A stretch of 64,000 nt of DNA, from contig JBAXOB010000006.1 in the NCBI GenBank assembly GCA_037133475.1, positions 1-64,000 on the forward strand, written 5' to 3'. The notes under the pieces were generated by a model. That model was not told the DNA's origin. It saw nothing but the letters and a program-made list of their open reading frames with translations, and did not search any database. Positions 43,098 to 51,828 of the stretch are shown here, in pieces. Positions within the stretch are counted from its first letter, which is position 1. Every line of letters starts with the position of its first letter. Source of the DNA: CAIVAT01 sp037133475. Its GTDB lineage: Bacteria > Bacteroidota > Bacteroidia > Bacteroidales > FEN-979. A program made the position numbers and the translations under genes.

Positions 43098-43436
43098 ACC
43101 AAAGATCTTATCCATCGGTTTCCATTTGCCGGCGGAGGTTTCTCCCGGGTCTGACTGCTGAAACCGTGAGACAAAAGTTTCCCAGGCCTGCTGGCGGGGA
43201 AGCGTGGCAAGGCGGCCCATATCCCTGTCAAAATCAAATCCGGGCACTGCTTTGATGATCATGAACAACCGGGTACCGAGTTTGAAGATCTCCATATCCA
43301 GGATACCAACCGCCTTTATGCCTTCAGGAATTTCGGGCCAGATGTTCTCAGGCCTGTGCCAGTAAACATACTCCGACATCAATTGCGCATCGTCCCTGAG
43401 ATCGAGCGTCAGGCAAAACCTTTGTATTTGTTCCAT
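43062..43436 (-). CDS. L-rhamnose/L-fucose mutarotase (RhaM/DUF718 family)
   Basis: 124 residues. It has the RhaM fold pattern: an N-terminal strand RFCLTLDLRDD, HRPENIWPEIPEGIKAVGI, a central MEIFKLGTRLFMIIKA and a C-terminal PMDKIFGL. The family interconverts alpha and beta anomers of 6-deoxy sugars. The sequence name is usually rhamnose mutarotase, but the neighbours argue for fucose. It overlaps fucP tail to tail, an arrangement that lets each transcript be antisense to the other. Confidence 0.85.
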   Translation of the reverse strand: MEQIQRFCLTLDLRDDAQLMSEYVYWHRPENIWPEIPEGIKAVGILDMEIFKLGTRLFMIIKAVPGFDFDRDMGRLATLPRQQAWETFVSRFQQSDPGETSAGKWKPMDKIFGLSGFIPGNPVE

Positions 43437-43476
43437 AGTTTCGGTTATTCCTGCACAAAAGAAAGAAAAATAAATC

Positions 43477-43484
43477 TATTTTTG
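43477..43484 (+). promoter_or_regulatory. -7 element for fkp
   Basis: TATTTTTG, exact consensus, 28 bases before ATG 43512. Confidence 0.5.
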
Positions 43485-43511
43485 AAGCCCTGTTCCATTT
43501 AATTTCCGGGT

Positions 43512-46412
43512 ATGGATATCCTGCTTACGCTGCCTCCCCGCCATGCTGGCTTTATCAATCGCCATATCAGCGACTACCATGATATAACAGCTGTGTTTTC
43601 AGATCCTGCCGGCAAAAAACTCGGGTCGGGAGGGGGTACCGTCAATGTCATCAGGCAATTCGAATTATCCCATCCCGGCGATCATGACAGTGCCAGGTTC
43701 CCTGCTCACCATAATACCGGTAGCGCTTTGGCTCATCGAAAGATCATCCTCCATTCCGACGGGGAGAGCCGCAGGTTGCCGGCATACGCGGTTTTGGGTA
43801 AAAGTTTTATTCCAATGCCCGTTTCCCATGGGGAAAGAGGACAAAAAACAGGGCAAACCCTTTATGAACGCCAGCTACCGCTTTTAGAGATGATCCTGGG
43901 CAGGGCCCCGGAAGGCCAGAATACACTGGTTGCCAGCGGCGATGCCCTGCTGACAGCCGGCTTCGTCCCCGCCCAAATCCCCCGGGCCGATGTCGTTTGT
44001 CTGGGTATTGAAACAACTGCCGAAACGGCATCAAAACACGGCGTATTTGTTGTCCCCCGCCATGATCCGGCGCACCTGTGCTATATGCTGCAAAAACCAC
44101 CCGTACCGGATCTCCTTTCCCTTCCCTCCGGCCTGAAGTACCTGCTGGATACTGGCATCTGGCTCCTTTCTGATCGTGCCGTCTCCTTTTTATTCAGTGA
44201 AACCGGGTGGAACGAGGCCAGTCAAAATTTCAGGAACGGGTCGCCTGATTACTATGACCTCTATAAGGATTTTGGCAGGAAACTGGGATCTGCGTCAAAT
44301 GGAACGACATCCCTTACCGCCTGCATCCTTCTTCCGGGGAATGCCGAATTTTTTCATTTTGGCAGCAACTCCGATTTGTTGTCCTCAACCAACCGGCTCC
44401 GGAACCTGGGAAACCAGGCTGAGGTAAGGGAACCCGGTCCCGGCATCTCAGGGCAGGGGAAGGTTGTCCGGAATGCGAAAGCCAGCCTGGAATTTGACGG
44501 GAGCCATTTATCCATCTGGATTGAAAATTGTCAGATTCCCGATACCTGGACGCTTCATGATCATCACATACTGACAGGCATTCCCGAAAATGAATGGCAG
44601 ATCGATCTCCCTGCCGGCATATGCCTGGATGTTGTTCCTGTGGGCAGGCGCAAATGGTGTATCCGTCCCTATGGAATGCAAGACTCATTCAGGGGAAAGG
44701 GATCGGGAAAAGGGAACACCTGGATGAATCACGACCTTACGGAATGGTTTGCCCTTCGTGGCTTTTCAAGGGAGGAAACTGCCGGGTTCATGGATGAGGA
44801 TCTTTATGAAATTCCTCTCTTTCCGGTCGTGGAACTGTCGGAGGTTACCGGTGATTTCGTCCAATGGCTGCTTAAGCCTGTCACCCCTGGAAAAGAATCG
44901 TTACAGGAGTCGTTCAGGTTGTTCTGGCATACCTGCCAGCGGCTTTCTTCCCTTGACATCATTCAGAAGGCAAATCATGCCCGGATGTCGGCAGTGCGGA
45001 AAATGAACATTCGCCGGGATTTGTCTGCCCCCCTGCTTGGTCTCCCCCCGGAACTATTTTACCAGCTTGACCTGGACCATCTGGCAGCGCAATTCAGGAA
45101 AAACAGGATTCCCCTGCCGGCATCGACAGCCACCCATGATACCATGACCGGGGTTCATGACCTGATGTTCCGTTCGGTATTGCAGGGCAGCCGGTCGACG
45201 GAACAGGGAAAGAGGTTTGAACACATGGCATTTGGAAAATTACGGCAAGGGATGCTCGAAGATTTACGGAATCATCCGGTGAACCCGGTTTTGAACTGCC
45301 ATCGCGACCAGATTCTATCTGCCGGGAGCCCGTTAAGGCTCGACCTCGCCGGAGGTTGGACCGACACCCCTCCCTATTGCATCCTCAACGGAGGGACGGT
45401 TGTCAATATGGCGGTGGAGTTGAATGGTCAGCCCCCCGTCCATGTTTACCTGCGGCCCAAACTGTCGCCGGAGATCGGCATTCACTCTGTCGATCTTGGC
45501 GTTCACGAGGTGATCCGTACTTTCCGGGATATTTCAAGGGGTCCTGAAGTTGGATCTGCCTCATCAATTTCAAGGGCTGCCCTGATGCTGGCGGGATTTT
45601 GCCCGGGTTTCTCATCCGTTTCCTACCCGACGCTCAAAGATCAACTGCGGGAATCCGGGGGAGGCTTTGATATTACGGTGATGGTGGCGGCTCCCAAAGG
45701 CAGCGGGCTGGGTACGAGTTCCATCCTGGCGGCTACCCTGCTGGGCGGGTTGTCTGATTTTTACAGCCTTGGCTGGGATCGCCATGAAGTAGCCTACCGG
45801 ACCCTGCTGCTTGAACAGATCCTCACTACCGGGGGTGGATGGCAGGACCAGTTCGGTGGAATTTTCGAAGGCGTCAAGCTCATTGAAAGCAACCCGGGCA
45901 TGGTTCAGCAACCCGGGATCAGGATGTCAGACACGCTCCTGTTTACGCAGCCTGAAACACGGGATTTGATCCTGCTTTATTATACGGGAATTACCCGTGT
46001 TGCAAAAAATATCCTTGCCGAAATTGTAAAGGGAATGTTCCTGAACTCATCCAGGCACCTCGCCATTCTTTCGGAAATGAAATGCCATGCACAAAACACC
46101 TTTGATGCGTTACAGCGCAATGACTGGGAGGGACTCTCGTCGGCGGTGAGGTTTTCGTGGGAACTGAATCAGAAACTCGATGCCGGAACCAACCCTGCGG
46201 AGGTCTCCGCCATACTCCATGCCATTCGCGATTATGCGGCTTCGTACAAATTGCTGGGAGCGGGCGGGGGTGGGTACCTGATGATCTTTGCCAAGGATGC
46301 TGGCGCTGCAAAAACAATAAAGACAATATTGAATGGTTATCCCGGCCATCCCGGTGCCAGGTTTGTCGAATGGGATTTGTCACAAAAGGGAATGATGATT
46401 GCAAAAAGCTGA
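43512..46412 (+). CDS. fkp: Bifunctional L-fucokinase / GDP-L-fucose pyrophosphorylase
   Basis: 966 residues, the usual Fkp length. The N-terminal half (about 1-430) is the guanylyltransferase, with KLGSGGGTVNVI near 38 and a left-handed-helix part to about 410. The C-terminal third is a GHMP kinase: substrate motif RLDLAGGWTDTPPY near 613, ATP loop GSGLGTSSILAATLLGG near 736, and the third motif KLLGAGGGGYLMIFA near 914. It turns salvaged fucose into GDP-fucose for capsule and glycoprotein fucosylation, a hallmark of Bacteroides-like organisms. The adjacent fucP and mutarotase genes complete a salvage route. Confidence 0.96.
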   Translation: MDILLTLPPRHAGFINRHISDYHDITAVFSDPAGKKLGSGGGTVNVIRQFELSHPGDHDSARFPAHHNTGSALAHRKIILHSDGESRRLPAYAVLGKSFIPMPVSHGERGQKTGQTLYERQLPLLEMILGRAPEGQNTLVASGDALLTAGFVPAQIPRADVVCLGIETTAETASKHGVFVVPRHDPAHLCYMLQKPPVPDLLSLPSGLKYLLDTGIWLLSDRAVSFLFSETGWNEASQNFRNGSPDYYDLYKDFGRKLGSASNGTTSLTACILLPGNAEFFHFGSNSDLLSSTNRLRNLGNQAEVREPGPGISGQGKVVRNAKASLEFDGSHLSIWIENCQIPDTWTLHDHHILTGIPENEWQIDLPAGICLDVVPVGRRKWCIRPYGMQDSFRGKGSGKGNTWMNHDLTEWFALRGFSREETAGFMDEDLYEIPLFPVVELSEVTGDFVQWLLKPVTPGKESLQESFRLFWHTCQRLSSLDIIQKANHARMSAVRKMNIRRDLSAPLLGLPPELFYQLDLDHLAAQFRKNRIPLPASTATHDTMTGVHDLMFRSVLQGSRSTEQGKRFEHMAFGKLRQGMLEDLRNHPVNPVLNCHRDQILSAGSPLRLDLAGGWTDTPPYCILNGGTVVNMAVELNGQPPVHVYLRPKLSPEIGIHSVDLGVHEVIRTFRDISRGPEVGSASSISRAALMLAGFCPGFSSVSYPTLKDQLRESGGGFDITVMVAAPKGSGLGTSSILAATLLGGLSDFYSLGWDRHEVAYRTLLLEQILTTGGGWQDQFGGIFEGVKLIESNPGMVQQPGIRMSDTLLFTQPETRDLILLYYTGITRVAKNILAEIVKGMFLNSSRHLAILSEMKCHAQNTFDALQRNDWEGLSSAVRFSWELNQKLDAGTNPAEVSAILHAIRDYAASYKLLGAGGGGYLMIFAKDAGAAKTIKTILNGYPGHPGARFVEWDLSQKGMMIAKS

Positions 46413-46433
46413 CCATCTGCGGCTGAAAATCCT

Positions 46434-46441
46434 TATTTTTG
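46434..46441 (+). promoter_or_regulatory. -7 element for the dehydratase-like gene
   Basis: TATTTTTG, 17 bases before ATG 46459; it supports that start rather than the one at 46399 inside fkp. Confidence 0.5.
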
Positions 46442-46458
46442 CCGGATATTGTATTTTT

Positions 46459-47457
46459 ATGGAACTGAGCAACAGAAAAGTATTGGTTACCGGAGGTTCG
46501 GGTTTCATCGGAAGCCACCTTGCGGAAGAGTTACTGGAAAAGGGTTGTGACGTAAGGGTCTTCGTTCATTATAATTCTTTTAACCGCTGGGGCTGGATTG
46601 ACTATCTCCCGGCGGAAACGAGGAATAACATCGAAGTTTTTACGGGTGACATCCGCGATCCAAACGGGGTCAGGGAGGCCATGAAGGGCTGTGATACGGT
46701 GTTTCACCTGGCGGCGCTGATCGGGATACCCTATTCCTATCATTCCCCCGACACCTATGTCGATACCAATGTCAAGGGAACGTTGAATATCCTGCAGGCT
46801 GCGCGCCAGCTTGAGGTGAGCAGGATTATCCATACCTCCACCTCGGAGATCTATGGAACTGCCCAGTTTGTGCCGATCACCGAGGAGCACCCTGTCAACC
46901 CCCAGTCGCCCTATGCCGCGACAAAAGCATCAGCCGATTTCCTGGCGCTGACATTTTTCAGGTCATTCAACACGCCTGTCGTAGTCGTGAGGCCATTCAA
47001 TACCTATGGTCCCCGCCAGTCAACCCGGGCCATCATCCCGACCATCATCACCCAGCTGCTTACCGGCAGCGGTAACATTACCCTTGGGGCTACAACCCCT
47101 GCGCGTGACCTCAACTTTGTGAAGGATACAGCGCATGGTTTTGTCAGGGCTGCCGAAAGCGACCGGGCCCTGGGTGAAGTGGTCAACCTTGGGAGTAACT
47201 ATGAAATCTCGGTAGGAGACCTGGTGCTTAAGATTGGCGCCATCATGGGAAAAGAGGTTGTCATCGAAAGTTCCGACGAACGCATCCGCCCCGGGAAAAG
47301 CGAAGTGGAGCGTCTCTGGGCTGACAACCGGAAGGCAAAGGAACTGTTGGACTGGCAGCCTTCGTTCAACCTGGACGCAGGGCTGCAGGAGACCATCGCA
47401 TGGTTTTCCAGGCCTGAAAACCTTGAACTCTATAAAGCCGGGCAATACACGATCTGA
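46459..47457 (+). CDS. NAD-dependent sugar-nucleotide 4,6-dehydratase/epimerase (LegB-like)
   Basis: 332 residues, extended SDR. NAD loop VTGGSGFIGSH near 10, the HLAALIGIPYSYHSPDTYV segment near 85, the STSEIYG stretch and the catalytic YAATK. The pattern around YNSFNRWGWIDYLP and RPFNTYGPRQSTRAIIPTII is like LegB-type UDP-GlcNAc 4,6-dehydratases of legionaminic/bacillosamine routes; a GDP-mannose dehydratase role is less likely. It makes a 4-keto-6-deoxy sugar nucleotide for surface glycans. Product choice cannot be settled by eye. Confidence 0.85.
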   Translation: MELSNRKVLVTGGSGFIGSHLAEELLEKGCDVRVFVHYNSFNRWGWIDYLPAETRNNIEVFTGDIRDPNGVREAMKGCDTVFHLAALIGIPYSYHSPDTYVDTNVKGTLNILQAARQLEVSRIIHTSTSEIYGTAQFVPITEEHPVNPQSPYAATKASADFLALTFFRSFNTPVVVVRPFNTYGPRQSTRAIIPTIITQLLTGSGNITLGATTPARDLNFVKDTAHGFVRAAESDRALGEVVNLGSNYEISVGDLVLKIGAIMGKEVVIESSDERIRPGKSEVERLWADNRKAKELLDWQPSFNLDAGLQETIAWFSRPENLELYKAGQYTI

Positions 47458-47559
47458 TTCCGGGCGACTGTCCCGGCGGGCCTGACCTGGCGTTAACAGG
47501 ATGATGAGAACCGGTGAGAAATTACCGTTCCGGATACTGCACGATAACCTGAATTTTGA

Positions 47560-47567
47560 TATTTTTG
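47560..47567 (+). promoter_or_regulatory. -7 element for the Wzi-like gene
   Basis: TATTTTTG, 19 bases before ATG 47587. Confidence 0.4.
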
Positions 47568-47586
47568 ATGTTCCAAAATTTCCCTG

Positions 47587-49287
47587 ATGAAGAAATTGTT
47601 TTCTGTATTGATATTCCTGGTGTTGTCCCTTCGCGTGTTTAACCAGGTTGTTTATGAGGATGTTACCAATACAGGGATCTACGAATTCCTGGATGAGCTG
47701 GCCAATCTGAAAATAATCACCCTGAATTCTGCCATTAAACCCTACTCCCGGAGCTACATCGCCGCAAGGCTGGCAGAGGCAAAACAATCGGTGATAAAAC
47801 AGGACTTGCAGAAGGAAGCTACTGGTTTCAGGCTTAGCAGCCGGCAGCGGAAAGAACTTGACTTTTACCTCCAGGATTTTCAGCTGGAGGTAAAATCCTC
47901 CCGGATCCCCGATCATGCGTCACGGCTTGCCGATCAATATGCCTACAAGTTGGGGTTTCTTTTCCCGGGCCAGCCCAGGCTGGCGGTCTCCTTAAATCCA
48001 CTGGGAATCCAGTACAAGGATTCCCTGTTTACAGTTTCCATTCGCCCGATCCTGGGGTTGCAGTATATTGCCAACCAGAACGGAACCGAACTTCATAAAT
48101 GGTGGGGAGCCTCCATGTTTGGCTATATCGGGAAAAACATAGGGTTTTATGCCAGCCTGCGCGATAATAATGAATCGGCCGGCATGGAATATCGCGACTA
48201 TTTTACCCTGAACCAGGGGCAGGTCTACAAGCCCGGGACCAAAAGCGGTGTTGATTTCAGTGAAATGAAGGGAGGCGTTACCGTTTCCTGGAACTGGGGA
48301 TCCTTCGGGTTAATCAAGGATCGTTTTGTTTGGGGCAATAATTATCACGGGGCCAATATTTTTTCAGGGAAAGCGCCCTCCTTTCCCTATGTTCACCTGC
48401 ATGTCAACCCGGCAAAATGGTTTGATTTCAATTACATACATGGGTGGTTGAACTCGGGGGTGGTTGACAGCAGCCGATCCTATTTCAGCGGCAGCTTTTA
48501 CCGCGAAGTTTTTGTGAAGAAATTCGTGGCAGCGAACATGTTCACCTTTATCCCGTGGAGGGGGTTGAATGTCTCAGTAGGGAATTCCATCATATACAGC
48601 GATGCCATCCAGCCGGTATTCCTGATCCCCTTTATGTTTTTCAATTCCGTCGATGCAACCAACAGCTCCGAGGTCAATAATGCCGGTCAGAACTCCCAGG
48701 TCTTTTTTGACATCTCCACCCGCCAGATCCGTCATTTGAATCTCTGGGCCTCGCTCTTTATCGATGAATTGAAATTCTCCAGGATACTGAACCCGAATTC
48801 ATTTAACTGGACAAGCTGGAAAATAGGGTCCAGGCTCAGCGACTGGCCTGTCAGGAACCTGTCGGTTACCGGCGAATGGACCAAGACCAACCCGATTACC
48901 TATAAACACTACATCTCAACCACCACTTTTGCCTCGAACGACTACTGCATGGGAAGCTATTTAAGGGATAACTCCATGGAGATCTATTGTGCGCTTGCCT
49001 ACAAGCCCTTCCGCGGACTGCATTTCAACCTCTCCTACACCCTTGCCCGGCATGGCGATGAGTATATCGACACACGTACCTACAACTATGATATCCTCGG
49101 TTTTATGAAACACCAAACCTGGCAGAATCAAACCATTGAACTGACTGCAAAGTACGAGTTTGTAAACAACGGATACTTTTATATCGGCGTTCAGAATTCA
49201 AACAATGAAGGTGACGTTCGATATGAGCCTGAACTGATGCATGGTAAGACCATGAACCTGATTACCGGGATCAACGTTGGCTTTTAA
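47587..49287 (+). CDS. Wzi-like capsule-assembly outer-membrane barrel
   Basis: 566 residues. An N-terminal signal peptide (about 1-18, LFSVLIFLVLSLRVF) is followed by a helical segment with the start VYEDVTNTGIYEFLDELANL, typical of the capsule-assembly Wzi family. From about 130 on, amphipathic strands rich in Tyr/Trp/Gly run to a C-terminal strand ending in Phe. Wzi proteins anchor or organise polysaccharide at the cell surface. It lies in the polysaccharide locus, directly before an exosortase gene 82 bases on. Confidence 0.85.
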   Translation: MKKLFSVLIFLVLSLRVFNQVVYEDVTNTGIYEFLDELANLKIITLNSAIKPYSRSYIAARLAEAKQSVIKQDLQKEATGFRLSSRQRKELDFYLQDFQLEVKSSRIPDHASRLADQYAYKLGFLFPGQPRLAVSLNPLGIQYKDSLFTVSIRPILGLQYIANQNGTELHKWWGASMFGYIGKNIGFYASLRDNNESAGMEYRDYFTLNQGQVYKPGTKSGVDFSEMKGGVTVSWNWGSFGLIKDRFVWGNNYHGANIFSGKAPSFPYVHLHVNPAKWFDFNYIHGWLNSGVVDSSRSYFSGSFYREVFVKKFVAANMFTFIPWRGLNVSVGNSIIYSDAIQPVFLIPFMFFNSVDATNSSEVNNAGQNSQVFFDISTRQIRHLNLWASLFIDELKFSRILNPNSFNWTSWKIGSRLSDWPVRNLSVTGEWTKTNPITYKHYISTTTFASNDYCMGSYLRDNSMEIYCALAYKPFRGLHFNLSYTLARHGDEYIDTRTYNYDILGFMKHQTWQNQTIELTAKYEFVNNGYFYIGVQNSNNEGDVRYEPELMHGKTMNLITGINVGF

Positions 49288-49369
49288 AACAGGCCGCGAT
49301 GGAAACAGCCCGCCCCGGCACTATTGCTGAATCCACCTCTGAATATTCAACAACAGAAAAAACGATTTG

Positions 49370-49969
49370 ATGAATACTGAAAAATTAAAGCGATGGCTGC
49401 CTGTCAGCCCTAAGGAGTTGTATAACTTCAGGGATATCGCGATTTTTATTGCGTTGCTGCTGATATTTACCATTGCCGGGTATTTCTGGAAATTAACCGG
49501 GTACCGCATTTTCGGGGTCGCCGTTCTCGAGCCTGCCTACGCAGTTCTGATCAGGATCGTGCTGGTAAGCTCGGGCGAGCTGTTGCAACACGTATTCAGG
49601 CTGAACGTGGTGGTGGAACATGTGACCAACAGGATATATCTCTCAAAAGATGTCTTTGTATTTATTTACAACGGATGTTCCGGCCTGAAGGAGATGGCCA
49701 TGTTTATCTTCATCATGGTCCTTTTCCCGGGGCCGTGGAAAAGCAAACTTTGGTTTATCCCGGCCTCCCTGCTGCTGATCTTTGCCGTGGTCATCATCAG
49801 GGTTGTCATCCTGGTCATGATCTTCAATTTTCATCCATCCTGGTATGCCCTGTTTCACGATTTCCTGCTCAACTACGTGTTTTTCGGGATCTTTTTCCTG
49901 CTATGGCTGATATGGGTGAAATTTTTCTATATGAAACACAAAAGGCCCGGGAAACCCGAGCCTTCGTGA
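49370..49969 (+). CDS. Exosortase-family membrane transpeptidase
   Basis: 199 residues from ATG 49370 (the TTG three bases upstream is not needed). Five or six membrane helices. The exosortase/archaeosortase catalytic triad is present in order: Cys103 in YNGCSGLKE, Arg144 in VVIIRVVIL, and His163 in ALFHDFLLNY. Exosortases cut a C-terminal sorting signal and attach the protein to an exported polymer; they regularly sit inside extracellular-polysaccharide loci, as here. It is the short form seen in Bacteroidota. No obvious substrate with a sorting tail is in the window. Confidence 0.85.
   Translation: MNTEKLKRWLPVSPKELYNFRDIAIFIALLLIFTIAGYFWKLTGYRIFGVAVLEPAYAVLIRIVLVSSGELLQHVFRLNVVVEHVTNRIYLSKDVFVFIYNGCSGLKEMAMFIFIMVLFPGPWKSKLWFIPASLLLIFAVVIIRVVILVMIFNFHPSWYALFHDFLLNYVFFGIFFLLWLIWVKFFYMKHKRPGKPEPS
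49942..49964 (-). terminator. Possible terminator of the long minus-strand polysaccharide operon
   Basis: Minus-strand stem AAGGC(T)CGGG with CCCG(G)GCCTT over a TTT loop, then a weak T-rich end. It lies within the last codons of the exosortase gene and 25 bases past the aminotransferase stop. Confidence 0.5.
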
Positions 49970-49988
49970 AAAAAAACCGTATTCCCGT

Positions 49989-51092
49989 CTATTTGTAGAA
50001 CTCCCTGATTTTTTCGCAGACATACTGAATTTCTGCTTCGCTGACCTGTTCCGACATCGGCAGAGAGAGGATCTCCACGGCATATTTTTCGGACACCGGG
50101 AAACTTCCCTTGGCGTATCCCAGGAAGTCATAGGCCTTTTGCAGGTGACACGGGATCGGGTAATGGATCCCCGTGTAGATGCCGTTGTCCTGTAAGAACT
50201 GCATCAGCTCCTCGCGCCTGGGCACCCGGACCACAAACAGGTGATAAACGCTGTAGGCGCCTTCGATTTCGGTGGGTAACGTTACCTCCTTGATGCCCGC
50301 GAGCCCTTGTTTGTAAAGGAGCGCATTTTTCCGCCTTGTTTCGGTCCAGGCTGCCAGGTATTTCAGCTTTACATTCAGGATCGCCCCCTGGAGCCCCTCA
50401 AGCCGGTAATTATGACCAATGTAGTCGTGGAAGTATTTCTTTGCCGAACCATGGTCGCGGAGGGCCATCATCTTTTTATACAGGACTTCATCATCGGTGA
50501 TTACAGCGCCCCCCTCTCCATAAGCTCCCAGGTTTTTCCCCGGGTAAAAGCTGAAGCAGCCCATGATGCCATAGGTTCCGGTCGCTTTTCCCTTGTAGGT
50601 AGCCAGGTGCGATTGGGCGCAATCTTCGATGAACAGGAGGTTGTGCTTATCTGCAACAGCCTTTATCAGGTCAAGCTGGGCAGGCTGGCCATACAGGTTT
50701 ACGGCGACAATGGCCTTGGTTTTATCAGTAATGGCGGCTTCGATTTTCGAAGGATCCATATTGTAATAAAGTTCCTCGTTATCGACAAAAACAGGGATCG
50801 CACCTGCCAGGCTTACCGCCTCCGGGGTGGCAAAAAAGGTGTTTGCCGGAACGATCACCTCGTCGCCATGTTTTATATCCACCGCCATAAAGGCGATATG
50901 GAGCGCCGCGGTGCCGGAATTGACGCCGACGCAAAATTTCGCCCCTTGGGCCTTCGCGAAATTTTCTTCAAATTCTTTGACAAAGGGCCCTGCCGCAAAG
51001 GCGGTTTTGTCGAGCACGTTTTGAATTGCAGCATCAATCTCTGGTTTAATGGACAGATACTGGGATTTAAGATCCAGGAAGTTGACTTTCAT
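49989..51092 (-). CDS. DegT/DnrJ/EryC1/StrS sugar aminotransferase
   Basis: 367 residues. It begins VNFLDLKSQY and has GVNSGTAALHIAFMA near 58, the PLP Asp in FIEDCAQSH near 160, and the Schiff-base Lys in CFSFYPGKNLGAYGEGGA near 187. It transfers an amino group from glutamate to a keto-sugar nucleotide. Similarity of the start and of neighbouring genes suggests a WbpE/WlbC-like role, giving a 3-amino sugar. The next upstream gene ends 4 bases inside it, so they are translationally coupled. Confidence 0.93.
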   Translation of the reverse strand: MKVNFLDLKSQYLSIKPEIDAAIQNVLDKTAFAAGPFVKEFEENFAKAQGAKFCVGVNSGTAALHIAFMAVDIKHGDEVIVPANTFFATPEAVSLAGAIPVFVDNEELYYNMDPSKIEAAITDKTKAIVAVNLYGQPAQLDLIKAVADKHNLLFIEDCAQSHLATYKGKATGTYGIMGCFSFYPGKNLGAYGEGGAVITDDEVLYKKMMALRDHGSAKKYFHDYIGHNYRLEGLQGAILNVKLKYLAAWTETRRKNALLYKQGLAGIKEVTLPTEIEGAYSVYHLFVVRVPRREELMQFLQDNGIYTGIHYPIPCHLQKAYDFLGYAKGSFPVSEKYAVEILSLPMSEQVSEAEIQYVCEKIREFYK

Positions 51093-51823
51093 AGTGTTTG
51101 TTTTAAATTATTAACTTTTTCAAGTAATTCATCCATCATTGGAAAGCTTTCTTCAGGGTAGCCTTCCCTGAAATGTTTAGGCCATGGTAACGAAAGTTTA
51201 TATTTGTAATTATGGAACCTGTCGATGGTTGCGATCTTTTTTGCGGGGTTGCCGCTCACGCAGGTCAGGTCGGGCACACTGCTCCTGACAAGGCTGCCGG
51301 CTGCAATAAACGATGCCAGGCCGATGGTGATGCCGGGCAGCAGCAGCGCCCCCGTTGAGATCACAGCCAGGTCGTGCACCTCAATTCCTTCACAGTATTG
51401 TGAAGGAGGAAAAGGGTCGTTGGTAAACTGGACCCTGGGGAAAAGCCATACCAGGTTATGGATCTTTGCGTGTTTTGAAACATGCACATCCGTGTGGATC
51501 TTTACATAATTGCCGAATTCGCAGTCGCCCTCGATATCGGAATTTGAACCCACCTGCAAATACCTTCCGGCGATGGTGTTTTCCCTGATCAGGACCGAAT
51601 GGCCCGTAACGAGCCGGTAGTCGAAATAGGAACCTTCGTACAAAACGGAATGAGTACGGATATGGGAGTTGGCTCCAATGATCAGCGGGCCGCTGGTATT
51701 CTTTGCCGGGTAGCCAATTACACAGAAGTCCTCAATAATCGTATCATCCCCGATGATGACATTGTCGTGAATGACGGCATTCGGGGCAATCCGGACATTT
51801 TTCCCGATTTCAGGGTGCTTCAT
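51089..51823 (-). CDS. Hexapeptide-repeat acyltransferase (long form)
   Basis: 244 residues from ATG 51823; a TTG 9 bases upstream is less likely. A left-handed beta-helix covers about 5-185 with hexapeptide repeats (IGKNVRIAPNAVIHDNVIIG and so on), interrupted near 60-90, followed by a C-terminal helical tail (about 200-244). It belongs with LpxA/WbbJ-like enzymes that move acyl groups from CoA or ACP onto sugars. It is directly behind an acyl-AMP ligase gene, so a non-acetyl donor is possible. Its end overlaps the aminotransferase start by 4 bases. Confidence 0.85.
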   Translation of the reverse strand: MKHPEIGKNVRIAPNAVIHDNVIIGDDTIIEDFCVIGYPAKNTSGPLIIGANSHIRTHSVLYEGSYFDYRLVTGHSVLIRENTIAGRYLQVGSNSDIEGDCEFGNYVKIHTDVHVSKHAKIHNLVWLFPRVQFTNDPFPPSQYCEGIEVHDLAVISTGALLLPGITIGLASFIAAGSLVRSSVPDLTCVSGNPAKKIATIDRFHNYKYKLSLPWPKHFREGYPEESFPMMDELLEKVNNLKQTL

Positions 51824-51828
51824 GGGAT

